From Spirosoma rhododendri (GTDB lineage Bacteria > Bacteroidota > Bacteroidia > Cytophagales > Spirosomataceae), in the NCBI RefSeq assembly GCF_012849055.1, contig NZ_CP051677.1, positions 4,479,001-4,543,000 of the forward strand: a stretch of DNA of 64,000 nt, in the 5' to 3' direction. The notes under the pieces are model-generated. The model worked only from the letters and a program-made list of their open reading frames with translations. It had not been told where the DNA came from and searched no databases. The translations under genes were made by a program, and so were the position numbers. Positions within the stretch are counted from its first letter, which is position 1. Each line of letters begins with the position of its first letter. Shown here one piece after another: positions 8,697-16,218 of the stretch.

Positions 8697-9061
8697 TAAC
8701 GCAAATTCAGCACCTCATAAAAAAACACTGAGTGACATCGTGTAATTTGAGTCAGCGGATCCGAATTAAGGTGAATTCGAATCGCAACTTGGTATGTAGG
8801 TGTCAATGAATTGGAGAGGTTCAGTTGTATGAGGTTGTTGAATTCGTTTGGCGTGGGCAACATCCCCCCTGACAGGATGCTTGCCGGGTATATGATGTTT
8901 GCAGCCCAACCGGCTATGTGTGTTTAGGCTCCGTACAGTCGCTATCGGCCCTATTGGCGTTGAGTGAACATAACGTAACGCATCAATTTGGCCCATTGCT
9001 GCATAAAAGTCGCTTCGTTCACATTAATCAAAAACGGCAATAACCAAACTCCCACAATTCA
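8697..9061. other. Gene-free stretch after the A/T-rich islet
   Basis: No gene with support. The G+C content rises again within it. Short open frames on the minus strand (for example 8766-8996) look like chance. It could hold the right-hand junction of the islet, but I see no direct repeat that would prove an insertion. Confidence 0.35.
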
Positions 9062-9262
9062 ATGAAAGATTGCAAAGTTGAAGCCCTGATTTATTACACG
9101 AAAGTAACGCTTGACTCCGAGCACATACTCAAGGCATCTAAAGAGGAAATTCAGGAGAAGCTGGATGAATACACGGCCAAAGGCTACCGGCTAACGTCGA
9201 CAACATCGACCAATTTTGGCTTTGCTATTTACATCTATCTGTTTTTTGAAAAGGACGTCTAG
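9062..9262 (+). CDS. Small protein, DUF4177-like (weak)
   Basis: 66 residues. The pattern is an N-terminal strand ('KVEALIYYTKV'), one charged amphipathic helix ('KEEIQEKLDEYTAKGYRL') and two C-terminal strands ending 'FAIYIYLFFEKD'. This matches the layout of DUF4177-type small proteins, whose helix ends in a 'Gw.l' motif; here it reads 'GYRL'. The ATG directly follows an A/T-rich stretch, and the next gene (GNAT) starts 18 bases after the stop, so the two may be co-transcribed. No function is known. Confidence 0.5.
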   Translation: MKDCKVEALIYYTKVTLDSEHILKASKEEIQEKLDEYTAKGYRLTSTTSTNFGFAIYIYLFFEKDV

Positions 9263-9280
9263 TAGTCTTTTCCGCACACC

Positions 9281-9808
9281 ATGCAACTGGCTGTAGACTT
9301 CGACCTGCGCCCCTGGACAATGGATGATTTGGGTAGTCTGGTCAGCTACGCCAACAATCCGCGCATTGCCCGGAACATGACCGACAAGTTTCCGCATCCC
9401 TACACGGAAGCCGATGGGTTGTCCTTTATCGAATTTGCCACGGCTGACAGTTCGGCGCACATCTTCGCCATTGACGTTGCGGGCGAAGCGGTCGGCGGCA
9501 TTGGCGTTCATCCGCAACCGGATATTCACCGGAAGAACGCGGAACTTGGCTATTGGCTGGCTGAGCCTTTCTGGGGCAAGGGTATCATCAGTGCAGCCAT
9601 AAAACGGGCAGTCGACGTTGCTTTTGAGACGTACGACATAGACAGAATTTTTGCCCGGCCCTTCGGCACGAACGTAGCGTCGCAGCGCGTGCTTCAGAAG
9701 AACGGTTTTGTGCTGGAAGCTCAGTTCAGGGGGACGCTCTATAAGAATGGGGAGTACCTCGATGAGTTGATTTATGCGCTAAGGCGGCCCAACTGGAAGC
9801 CTGATTGA
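9281..9808 (+). CDS. GNAT-family N-acetyltransferase (RimJ/RimL type)
   Basis: 175 residues, full length for the RimJ/RimL branch. Visible are 'FDLRPWTMDDLGSL' at the start, the central strand 'AVGGIGVHPQPDIHRKNAELGYWL', the acetyl-CoA pyrophosphate loop region 'PFWGKGIISAAIKRAV' and the C-terminal 'NVASQRVLQKNGFVLEAQFRG', all typical of this family. It transfers an acetyl group from acetyl-CoA to an N-terminal or free amine; the acceptor (ribosomal protein, antibiotic or metabolite) cannot be told. It may share a transcript with the 66-residue protein upstream. Confidence 0.9.
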   Translation: MQLAVDFDLRPWTMDDLGSLVSYANNPRIARNMTDKFPHPYTEADGLSFIEFATADSSAHIFAIDVAGEAVGGIGVHPQPDIHRKNAELGYWLAEPFWGKGIISAAIKRAVDVAFETYDIDRIFARPFGTNVASQRVLQKNGFVLEAQFRGTLYKNGEYLDELIYALRRPNWKPD

Positions 9809-10011
9809 TGGCTTTTCGACCTGATCGGTACGCCGTATCTACACCCGTCAACGTATCAATTGTATCTGACTTAGAGCGACTTTTGCTCGTTACTGCTGGC
9901 TGTTGCACAGAATGGACAGCACCGCAATCAAACAAACTATGGCGCTATGTCGTTTCGTTTGGGTTTTAAACGCATTCAAAACAAATCTCATCACCATCAT
10001 TCGACACGAAT

Positions 10012-10332
10012 ATGAAACTGAACATGCTCTTCGCCCTTGGTTTGTGTGCAGCCCTTACCACTGGTGCTTCGGCGCAGGACGACAAAGCCGTCAAGGAAGC
10101 CCGGAAAGCGGAAACACGGCGGGATGTCAAAAAGGTAGGCGACAAAGTTGAAAACGGCGTGGCCGATGGCGCGCACGCGGTCGGTACGGCTGGCCGGGCT
10201 GTAGGGAAAGCGGGCAAGGCTACCGGAAAAGCTGTGGCCAATGGTGCTAAGGCAACCGGCCGGGCCGTGACCAAAGCAACGAAAGCTACTGGTCGCGCGA
10301 TCAGTGGTGAAGCCAAGAAAGTTGAGAACTAG
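10012..10332 (+). CDS. Small secreted Ala/Lys/Gly-repeat protein (LEA-like)
   Basis: 106 residues. A signal peptide ends at 'TTGASA', followed by a charged segment (DDKAVKEARKAETRRDVKK). Then comes an imperfect tandem repeat of about seven residues built on 'GKA(T/V)GKA', 'GRAV' and 'TKATKATG', running to the C-terminus. There are no cysteines and no globular domain. Such Lys/Ala/Gly-rich amphipathic repeats resemble late-embryogenesis-abundant or histone-H1-like tails, but here the signal peptide puts the protein in the envelope. A role in desiccation or in binding anionic envelope polymers would be a guess. It is a single gene followed by a stem-loop. Confidence 0.75.
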   Translation: MKLNMLFALGLCAALTTGASAQDDKAVKEARKAETRRDVKKVGDKVENGVADGAHAVGTAGRAVGKAGKATGKAVANGAKATGRAVTKATKATGRAISGEAKKVEN

Positions 10333-10387
10333 GCTAGTTCCTACGCTTATCCGCGTGTCGAGGTAGCCGTTGGTTTGTCAACCACGA

Positions 10388-10430
10388 CAGGGGTTTCAGT
10401 AAGTACGTAACGTACTCGCTGAAACCCCTG
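10388..10430 (+). terminator. Stem-loop after the 106-residue protein gene
   Basis: CAGGGGTTTCAG at 10388-10399 pairs with 10419-10430; the loop itself contains an AGTACG/CGTACT mini-palindrome. It is followed by CCCGTTTT, a short T-run, so an intrinsic terminator is plausible. Confidence 0.6.
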
Positions 10431-10445
10431 CCCGTTTTGGGGCAT

Positions 10446-10540
10446 TTTTCTGTCATCCCGAGCCTGCGAGGGATCTTAGGGTGCTGGCCGAACAATCCTC
10501 ACCTGGCGAAGATCCCTCGCAGGCTTGGGATGACAGAAAA
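10446..10540. repeat. GTCATCCCGA hairpin element, copy 2
   Basis: Arms of 32 bases at 10446-10477 and 10509-10540 with one mismatch, starting TTTTCTGTCATCCCGAGCC and ending at the conserved GGGATCTT. A further partial right arm (GGGATGACAAAA) follows at about 10544-10556. It is the same family as 2952-3074 and 36485-36569. Confidence 0.8.
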
Positions 10541-10644
10541 AGGCGGGATGACAAAATCCTTTCGTATTTTCCTGACGGTCAGTAGCGAAGGGATCTATAC
10601 GGGAAAAGCCAAAACCCCGGCTATGACTCTGCGGTTAGGTGGGC

Positions 10645-11181
10645 ATGAACGCCATAGACACGCTAACCTATACAGTTACTGAACTCATCAATCAGGGGCA
10701 GCCCCCCGGTCCTACGCTCGACGCGATTGTCGCCTGCGTGGGGCAATCACTAGATGCAGACCGGTGCTTCCTGTATGTCCGTCGGCCTGCGTTGGGGCTG
10801 GGCCGCACGGCGTTTTGCTGGCGCAGGAGTGCAGACATCCCCACTAAAAACACGATTCAGCCCCAGTGGCAAGCCGACACCACGGACCTGCCCAACGAAG
10901 ACCCGCTGATCCGAGCTGGGTTGGCCATGAAGCCTTCGGTGTACGTTGATGATGTGGAAGCTGCCGGTCCGCAGGTGCTGAACCGGCAGTTTGAGCAGGA
11001 AACATTCGGTCACCGGGCGTTAATTCACGCCCACATTCAGAAAGACGGGCAACTGTGGGGCATCTTGCAGCCCTGTATGTTCGATGGTCCGCGCCACTGG
11101 ACGGCGCCCGAAAAGGAACAGATCGAGGCTATCCTCCCCCGCCTGCAACCACTAATCGCGGCCTACGTGGTATCTGCCTGA
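10645..11181 (+). CDS. Single-domain GAF protein
   Basis: 178 residues from the ATG at 10645 (a GTG six bases upstream is an alternative). It consists of little more than one GAF domain: an N-terminal helix 'LINQGQPPGPTLDAIVACVG', then 'LDADRCFLYVR' and 'HRALIHAHIQKDGQLWGIL', and a final 'WTAPEKEQIEAILPRL' helix typical of the GAF end. GAF domains bind small ligands or chromophores. There is no output domain, so it would act as a stand-alone sensor or as a partner of a kinase elsewhere. No signal peptide. Confidence 0.8.
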   Translation: MNAIDTLTYTVTELINQGQPPGPTLDAIVACVGQSLDADRCFLYVRRPALGLGRTAFCWRRSADIPTKNTIQPQWQADTTDLPNEDPLIRAGLAMKPSVYVDDVEAAGPQVLNRQFEQETFGHRALIHAHIQKDGQLWGILQPCMFDGPRHWTAPEKEQIEAILPRLQPLIAAYVVSA

Positions 11182-11192
11182 TCGGCGCTACC

Positions 11193-11954
11193 TCACACCC
11201 ATAACTGATTCGCAGCGGTCAGGATAATTGGCTGCTTGTCGGTGACGACGATGGTGTGTTCGTGCTGCACGGCCAGGCTGTCTTTGGCGACCAATGTCCA
11301 GCCGTCGCCCTTCTCCTGCGCGTACGACGCTTTGGTCGACAAAAACGTCTCAATTGCCACCACGGAGTGCTTCCGAAACCGCGTTTTGTTGGCCCGGTCG
11401 TAGTAGCACAGAATCTCGTGCGGCTCTTCGTGCAGGCTCCGCCCGACGCCGTGCCCCGACAGGTTTTTGATAACCCGGTACCCACTTTTCTTCGCTTCCG
11501 TTTCAATCAGTCGACCGATCTCAGCGATTTGTACGCCCCCCCGGATATGGCTGATCGCTTTGGCCAGAATGCGCTTCGACGCTTCGACCAGTTCACCGCG
11601 CTGATGAATATCCTGCCCCAGCACAAACGACCCGCCGTTATCCGACCAATAGCCGTTCAGCTCGGCCGACACGTCAATATTAACCAGATCGCCCTCCTGC
11701 AAAAACCGCCTGGCCGACGGGATACCGTGGCAGACTTCGTCATTTACACTGATACAGGTCCAGCCGGGAAAGCCGTAGGTGAGTTTGGGGGCCGACCGGG
11801 CACCGTACTGTTGCAGCAGTTGCCGCCCGTACTGATCCAAGGCAAACGTCGACATACCGGGTCGGGCGTACTCCTGCATGCCTTTGAGAGTCAGGCCAAC
11901 AATCTGGCTAATTGCCTGCATCCCGAGCAGGTCTTCCTCTGATTTTAACGACAT
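11193..11954 (-). CDS. map: Type I methionine aminopeptidase
   Basis: 253 residues, normal for type I MetAP. The metal and substrate residues are all visible: His in 'NDEVCHGIPS', Asp in 'VNIDVSAELNGYWSDNGG' (both aspartates), His in 'SGHGVGRSLHEEPHE', Glu in 'AIETFLS' and Glu in 'QHEHTIVV'. The enzyme removes the initiator methionine from nascent proteins in the cytoplasm. It is not in the usual ribosomal operon (secY-map-infA), so it may be a second copy; this cannot be judged from the window. It is convergent with the GAF gene and divergent from the AraC regulator. Confidence 0.93.
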   Translation of the reverse strand: MSLKSEEDLLGMQAISQIVGLTLKGMQEYARPGMSTFALDQYGRQLLQQYGARSAPKLTYGFPGWTCISVNDEVCHGIPSARRFLQEGDLVNIDVSAELNGYWSDNGGSFVLGQDIHQRGELVEASKRILAKAISHIRGGVQIAEIGRLIETEAKKSGYRVIKNLSGHGVGRSLHEEPHEILCYYDRANKTRFRKHSVVAIETFLSTKASYAQEKGDGWTLVAKDSLAVQHEHTIVVTDKQPIILTAANQLWV

Positions 11955-12147
11955 AACGTTGTGCGTTTGTTTTTAGCCAGCTTCTGCGCAACACAGCTAC
12001 AGCAACTGGCGATCTTAACGGTGGAGCCAAGGTGACGGCAAAGTAATCGCCGTTCAGGCAGTGGTAATTCAGTAACAGTCGGATCAATCAACCAATTCCG
12101 GCGCGTCGTCACGGTTATCTTTCCATCTACAACAATGAGTTGATTCC

Positions 12148-12180
12148 TTGCCTGGCATACCCCACAAATGCCTACATTTA
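12148..12180 (+). promoter_or_regulatory. Candidate promoter of the AraC-family gene
   Basis: TTG at 12148-12150 and TACATTTA at 12173-12180, 22 bases apart, match the Bacteroidetes TTG-N(about 20)-TAnnTTTG pattern except for the last base. It ends four bases before the ATG, implying a leaderless message. Confidence 0.35.
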
Positions 12181-12184
12181 GGTT

Positions 12185-13072
12185 ATGCAAGTACTTAGCG
12201 CGAGGGTGCCGGTACCGGTTTATCCGCTGGAACTGGATGAAGTCGGGCATCCGCAATTCAGGCTGTACCACTACGAGGGGAGTATGCCCAATCTGTCCGA
12301 ATTGCTTGTCCCGCATCGGAAAGACCATTATCTGCTGGTGTTCGTCAAGCATGCGGTTGGGCGGCAATGGATCGATATGACGCCCTACGTGCTTCAGGAC
12401 AACACCATCTACTTTGTCGGTCCCGAACAGGTTATTGTCAAGGAAGAACTGAGTCAGGCGTGGAGCGAGGGGATCGCGTTTACGGCTGAGTTTCTGTCGC
12501 TTCAGGAAAACGCGTCGCTGCGTAACCTGCCCTTGATTCAGAATCCGCAGAACGGACATGAATTGCGACTCACAGACGCGGACGTTCGTTTCGTCGAGGA
12601 TATACTGGATCAGATCAATCGGGAGTATCGACAACCCGGCGACTGGCAACAGCGCATGCTTGGCGCGTACCTGACGGTGCTGCTCACCTACCTGAGCCGT
12701 TTGTATACCGAGCAGTTTCCGGCCACCGAGACCTCCGCCGACACTCTGCTGCTAAAGCAATTCCAGGCCAAAGTCGACACTCATTTTCAGCAGGTACATG
12801 AAGTAAGCGAGTATGCGGCCATGCTCAACCTGTCGGCGGGGTACTTGAGCGAGGTCGTGAAAGAGCAGAGCGGCAAACCAGCTATCAAGCACATCCACGA
12901 CCGCCTGATTCTGGAGGCCCGGCGTCTGCTGTTTCACACCGAACAGGCACTGAAAGAAATCGCCTACGAACTTGGCTTTGCCGATGCCTCGTACTTCAGC
13001 CGGTTCTTCAAACGCGAAACGGGCGTGACCCCGGCCGAGTACCGCAGCAACATCCGTAAAATGTACCAGTAA
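12185..13072 (+). CDS. AraC-family transcriptional regulator
   Basis: 295 residues: an N-terminal cupin-like sensing domain (about 1-170, with 'FVGPEQVIVKEELSQAWSEG') and a C-terminal pair of helix-turn-helix motifs. The signature is 'LKEIAYELGFADASYFSRFFKRETGVTPAEYR' in full, of which 'GFADASYFSRFFKRETG' is the most diagnostic. It is likely a ligand-controlled activator. The next gene on the same strand is an SDR reductase with its own -7 element 39 bases after the stop. AraC next to SDR is a common pairing in which the regulator controls the reductase. Ligand and targets are unknown. Confidence 0.9.
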   Translation: MQVLSARVPVPVYPLELDEVGHPQFRLYHYEGSMPNLSELLVPHRKDHYLLVFVKHAVGRQWIDMTPYVLQDNTIYFVGPEQVIVKEELSQAWSEGIAFTAEFLSLQENASLRNLPLIQNPQNGHELRLTDADVRFVEDILDQINREYRQPGDWQQRMLGAYLTVLLTYLSRLYTEQFPATETSADTLLLKQFQAKVDTHFQQVHEVSEYAAMLNLSAGYLSEVVKEQSGKPAIKHIHDRLILEARRLLFHTEQALKEIAYELGFADASYFSRFFKRETGVTPAEYRSNIRKMYQ

Positions 13073-13111
13073 TGCCGTAGAATGTGTTCCAGCCGTGCGT
13101 GACCCGCCTGG

Positions 13112-13119
13112 TACCTTTG
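13112..13119 (+). promoter_or_regulatory. TACCTTTG -7 element of the SDR gene
   Basis: An exact match to the Bacteroidetes -7 consensus TAnnTTTG, 22 bases before the ATG. No clear TTG is seen 19-21 bases upstream, so the promoter may depend on an activator such as the neighbouring AraC protein (inference). Confidence 0.45.
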
Positions 13120-13141
13120 TCCCGTTAACAAACGCAACACG

Positions 13142-13879
13142 ATGAAAACAGTATTGATAACGGGAGCCAACAAAAGTATCGGCTTCGAAACGGCCCGGCA
13201 ACTACTTCAGCTCGGCTACTATGTCTACCTGGGTAGCCGCGATCTGGCAAAGGGACAACAGGCCGTCGATCAGTTACAGGCCGACGGGCTAACGCAGGTC
13301 GAACCCATCGCAATCGACGTCGACGACCCGCAATCGGTGCAGTCGGCCCGCGATGTGCTGGGTCAGAAAACGGCCGTGCTGGACGTGCTGATTAACAACG
13401 CTGGTATCTCTGGCAGCGTAACAGCAGGCCCACTAGCAACAGACCTCAGCGAGTTCCGGCAGGTGCTCGACACCAACTTCTTCGGGGTCATTCAGGTGAC
13501 GCAGGCGTTTGCCGATCTGCTGCATCAGTCGCCGGAGCCGCGCATTGTCAACGTCACGTCGGGGCTTGGGTCGCTCACCCGGCAGAGTGATCCGTCATGG
13601 GTTTATTACGGCATTACGCCAGCGGCCTATGTCGCGTCGAAAGCAGCCCTCAACGCCTACACCATTGCCCTCGCTAACCACCTGCGCGACACGCCGTTCA
13701 AGGTTAACGCCGTCGATCCGGGCTATACCGCAACGGATTTCAATCACCACTCCGGCCCCGGTACCGTGCCCGATGCAGCTGCCCGAGTCGTTAAAGCCGC
13801 CACCCTGGGACCGGACGGCCCCACAGGTCAGTTCTACAGCGACGACAACGCCCCAGACACCGGCATCAGCCCGTGGTAA
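13142..13879 (+). CDS. Short-chain dehydrogenase/reductase
   Basis: 245 residues with the classical SDR elements: the dinucleotide-binding 'TGANKSIG' (7-14), 'NNAG' (85-88), a serine in 'IVNVTSGLGS' and the catalytic pair Tyr163/Lys167 in 'AYVASKAAL'. The Rossmann glycine pattern TGxxxxIG, with an Arg ('LGSRDLAKG') after the second strand, suggests NADP(H). It oxidises or reduces an alcohol/carbonyl substrate that cannot be named. It follows the AraC regulator and ends in a strong hairpin terminator. Confidence 0.9.
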   Translation: MKTVLITGANKSIGFETARQLLQLGYYVYLGSRDLAKGQQAVDQLQADGLTQVEPIAIDVDDPQSVQSARDVLGQKTAVLDVLINNAGISGSVTAGPLATDLSEFRQVLDTNFFGVIQVTQAFADLLHQSPEPRIVNVTSGLGSLTRQSDPSWVYYGITPAAYVASKAALNAYTIALANHLRDTPFKVNAVDPGYTATDFNHHSGPGTVPDAAARVVKAATLGPDGPTGQFYSDDNAPDTGISPW

Positions 13880-13899
13880 TACCTATCGTTATAAACGTC

Positions 13900-13934
13900 A
13901 AAATGCCCGATGCGCTAACGTATCGGGCATTTTT
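13900..13934. terminator. Bidirectional intrinsic terminator between convergent genes
   Basis: AAAATGCCCGAT at 13900-13911 pairs with ATCGGGCATTTTT at 13922-13934; T-runs are present on both strands. It serves the SDR gene (+) and the small gene ending at 13988 (-). Confidence 0.8.
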
Positions 13935-13987
13935 GCTTGGTGACAGTTCCGTTATGGAGCTAGTATAGTCTACGCTCCACCATGACG

Positions 13988-14149
13988 CTACGCCTTGGCA
14001 GGACTGGTTGACGCGGTAGACGGTCGGTTCGTTTTCGCTTTGTAAGCGCGAATGAACGCACTGATAGACCGGCGTTCTTCATCGTTCGGCTGACGGTTGA
14101 CGACTTCTACGTCTACCTCTTCGATTAACTTTGGACGTTTCGGCTTCAT
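13988..14149 (-). CDS. 53-residue protein, downstream partner of the GNAT-like protein (possible antitoxin)
   Basis: The ATG at 14149-14147 overlaps the TGA of the upstream gene (14148-14146) in an ATGA junction, and the frame ends at a TAG (13990-13988). The product is MKPKRPKLIEEVDVEVVNRQ followed by 'PNDEERRSISAFIRAYKAKT' and a Ser/Thr/Ala tail. It has a charged N-terminus and one amphipathic helix ('ERRSISAFIRAYKAK'). The coupled start, the small size and the charge are what one expects of an antitoxin or adaptor bound to the larger partner. That role is inference; I know no experimental data. Confidence 0.65.
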   Translation of the reverse strand: MKPKRPKLIEEVDVEVVNRQPNDEERRSISAFIRAYKAKTNRPSTASTSPAKA

Positions 14150-14676
14150 AAGTAATTCTTTATTAACTGACTAGCAGCCTTCGTATCAACAAACATTCGT
14201 ACTGAATTGCCCAGCCGCTGCGCTCCCAGCAAATCCCGGTAGTGACTGACCAATTTTGTCTTAGACTCGAAGACGATAAATCCATCGTACCCCTTGTCGA
14301 ACGACTCCTGACAAATAATGGCAAACAAGTTACCGGCTACCCCCTGATACAAACGGTTTTCGCCCCGATTAAACGAAGCAGACTCAACCAGGTTGACAAA
14401 CATGTGGTCGCCAAAATCAGAGCAGCTAATCAAACCTTGTATAACAGCTGGGTTTTCTCTGGTGGTTAGCTTGTAAACAACCCGCTCAGCGGTTTTGATC
14501 TCTTTCTTCCAATCGAACAACCAGAACTTCTTTTGCAAAAGCGGCAGATCGTCTTTTGTGATGCGGAAAAAAGTGGTCTGAAATTGTTCCTTACTGATAC
14601 GGTTTGTAATCAACTTGCTTACGGCGGATAGTAACAAAGTACGAACAAATGAGCTACGCGCTGACTCAGCAAGCAA
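14146..14676 (-). CDS. GNAT-fold-like protein of a conserved two-gene pair (function unknown)
   Basis: 176 residues. The C-terminal two thirds shows an acetyltransferase-like layout: 'AVIQGLISC' strand, 'NLVESASFNRGENRLYQGVAG' (acidic residue and a GVxG loop where acetyl-CoA pyrophosphate would sit), 'GYDGFIVFESKTKLVSHYRDLLGAQRLGNSVRMFVDT'-like end, with 'HYRDLLGA' the most GNAT-like part. I recall similar Bacteroidetes proteins paired with a small gene, but cannot name a family. The start at 14676 is the first ATG; the true start could be a little inside. It is translationally coupled to the 53-residue gene. A toxin-antitoxin or protein-modification module is possible. Confidence 0.6.
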   Translation of the reverse strand: MLAESARSSFVRTLLLSAVSKLITNRISKEQFQTTFFRITKDDLPLLQKKFWLFDWKKEIKTAERVVYKLTTRENPAVIQGLISCSDFGDHMFVNLVESASFNRGENRLYQGVAGNLFAIICQESFDKGYDGFIVFESKTKLVSHYRDLLGAQRLGNSVRMFVDTKAASQLIKNYL

Positions 14677-14709
14677 TATATTTCATTTATTCGCTTGTGT
14701 CGAATAAAT

Positions 14710-14735
14710 CTGTCTGGTCTGATTTTCCCAGACAG
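14710..14735. promoter_or_regulatory. 8-bp inverted repeat between divergent genes
   Basis: CTGTCTGG (14710-14717) and CCAGACAG (14728-14735) with a 10-base spacer, located 14 bases before the DUF1593 start and 34 bases upstream of the minus-strand GNAT-like start. Possibly an operator or a leader hairpin. Confidence 0.35.
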
Positions 14736-14748
14736 GCTATCCCCATCT

Positions 14749-16167
14749 ATGCAACGCACCGCTACGCTCCTTTTTCTCCTTTTCCTGCTCACTCATCAAG
14801 CTATTCAGGCCCAGCCATCTGCAAAACGACGCGTTGTCGTACTGACCGACATCGAAGCCGACCCCGACGATGCCGAGTCGATGGTTCGCTTTCTGACTTA
14901 TGCCAACGAGTGGGACGTTGAGGGGTTGATCGCGACGACGTCTATTCACCAGAAAAGTCGCGTTGCGCCGGAGAGCATCCGCAAAATACTGTCGGCGTAT
15001 GGTACCGTGCAGCCTAATCTGTTGAAGCATGCGCCCGGCTTCCCGTCCGCGCAACAGTTGCTGACGAAAGTAAAGCAGGGTTTGCCCGTCTACGGCATGG
15101 CTGGCGTCGGGGCCGGGCACGATTCCGAAGGCTCGGACTGGATTGTGCGGGTGCTAAAACAGGCGGACCCGCGACCGGTCTGGTTTTCGGTATGGGGTGG
15201 CCCAAACGTGCTGGCGCAGGCGCTCTGGAAAATTCAGCAAACCGAAACGCCGATTAACGCCAGTCGACTGTACCAGAAAGTACGCATCTACACGATCTCC
15301 GATCAGGACGATTCGGGGCCGTGGATTCGCAAGACATTTCCAGCCATATTTTACGTCGTAACGCCCGGCTACAACTACGCCGACGCGACCTGGCTGGGCA
15401 TGTCGTTTCCGTTTCCGGGTTCCAACGCCGACGTCATCTCGGCCGACTGGCTGGCAAAGTATATTCAGCAGAGCCACGGTCCGTTGGGCGCGGCCTATCC
15501 CGACGTGGCCTACGGTATGGAAGGCGATAGCCCGGCGTTTCTCGGTCTGATTCCCAACGGCCTGAACAATCCCGAACGGCCCGACTACGGCGGCTGGGGC
15601 GGTCGCTACACGTTTTACAAACCTGATTTTCGCGATTCCAACACCGGCCGGTTCCGGCGCGACAACTGGCCCAAAGACGAGCCCGAAACGCGCCCGATCT
15701 GGACAAATACGGCAGACTCTGTAACGGGGCAGGATAAGCAGCGATACGGCAGTCCGCAGGCAACGATCTGGCGGTGGCGGCAGGCGTTTCAGAACGATTT
15801 TGCCGCCCGGATGGCGTGGTGTACCAAGGCGTACGCAGCCTGCAATCATCCACCCGTCCCCCGGTTGGCGACGCCCGATTCGTTCACGGTGAAGTCGGGC
15901 GAGACGTTCCACCTCAACGCCGATGGCACCACTGACCCCGACGGCGATTCGATGAGCTATCTGTGGTTTCAGTACCCGGAAGCCGGTACGTATCCCGGTC
16001 AGGTCAGTACCCGCCCCTACGCACCCAATCTGTACGACCTGCCCATGACGGCCCCGTCAGTTACGAGTCCGCAAACGATTCACTTCATTTTGCAGGTAAC
16101 CGACAAGGGCACCCCCGCCCTGACCCGCTACAAACGGGTTATCGTGACGGTAGTGCCCGGTAACTAG
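14749..16167 (+). CDS. Secreted DUF1593 protein (nucleoside-hydrolase-like fold)
   Basis: 472 residues from the ATG at 14749, which begins a signal peptide (MQRTATLLFLLFLLTHQAIQA); an upstream in-frame ATG at 14695 would only add a poor leader. The mature N-terminus 'VVVLTDIEADPDDAESMVRF' contains the DxxxDxDD calcium-binding pattern of nucleoside hydrolases. It is followed by 'LIATTSIHQ' and a C-terminal beta-sandwich from about residue 375 ('LNADGTTDPDGDSMSYLW'), the usual DUF1593 architecture. Substrates of this family are not settled; the context of secreted glycosidases suggests a sugar or glycoconjugate. It converges on the GH16 gene. Confidence 0.85.
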   Translation: MQRTATLLFLLFLLTHQAIQAQPSAKRRVVVLTDIEADPDDAESMVRFLTYANEWDVEGLIATTSIHQKSRVAPESIRKILSAYGTVQPNLLKHAPGFPSAQQLLTKVKQGLPVYGMAGVGAGHDSEGSDWIVRVLKQADPRPVWFSVWGGPNVLAQALWKIQQTETPINASRLYQKVRIYTISDQDDSGPWIRKTFPAIFYVVTPGYNYADATWLGMSFPFPGSNADVISADWLAKYIQQSHGPLGAAYPDVAYGMEGDSPAFLGLIPNGLNNPERPDYGGWGGRYTFYKPDFRDSNTGRFRRDNWPKDEPETRPIWTNTADSVTGQDKQRYGSPQATIWRWRQAFQNDFAARMAWCTKAYAACNHPPVPRLATPDSFTVKSGETFHLNADGTTDPDGDSMSYLWFQYPEAGTYPGQVSTRPYAPNLYDLPMTAPSVTSPQTIHFILQVTDKGTPALTRYKRVIVTVVPGN

Positions 16168-16218
16168 TGTCTCACACATCGGAGCGCCGACCGGCACCCT
16201 GCTGTTTGAGACAATTCA

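Noticed and set aside
8766..8996. 76-codon minus-strand frame in the gap after the A/T-rich islet, considered as a transposase remnant
   Set aside because: The translation shows no DDE, HTH or other transposase motif and no inverted repeats flank it.
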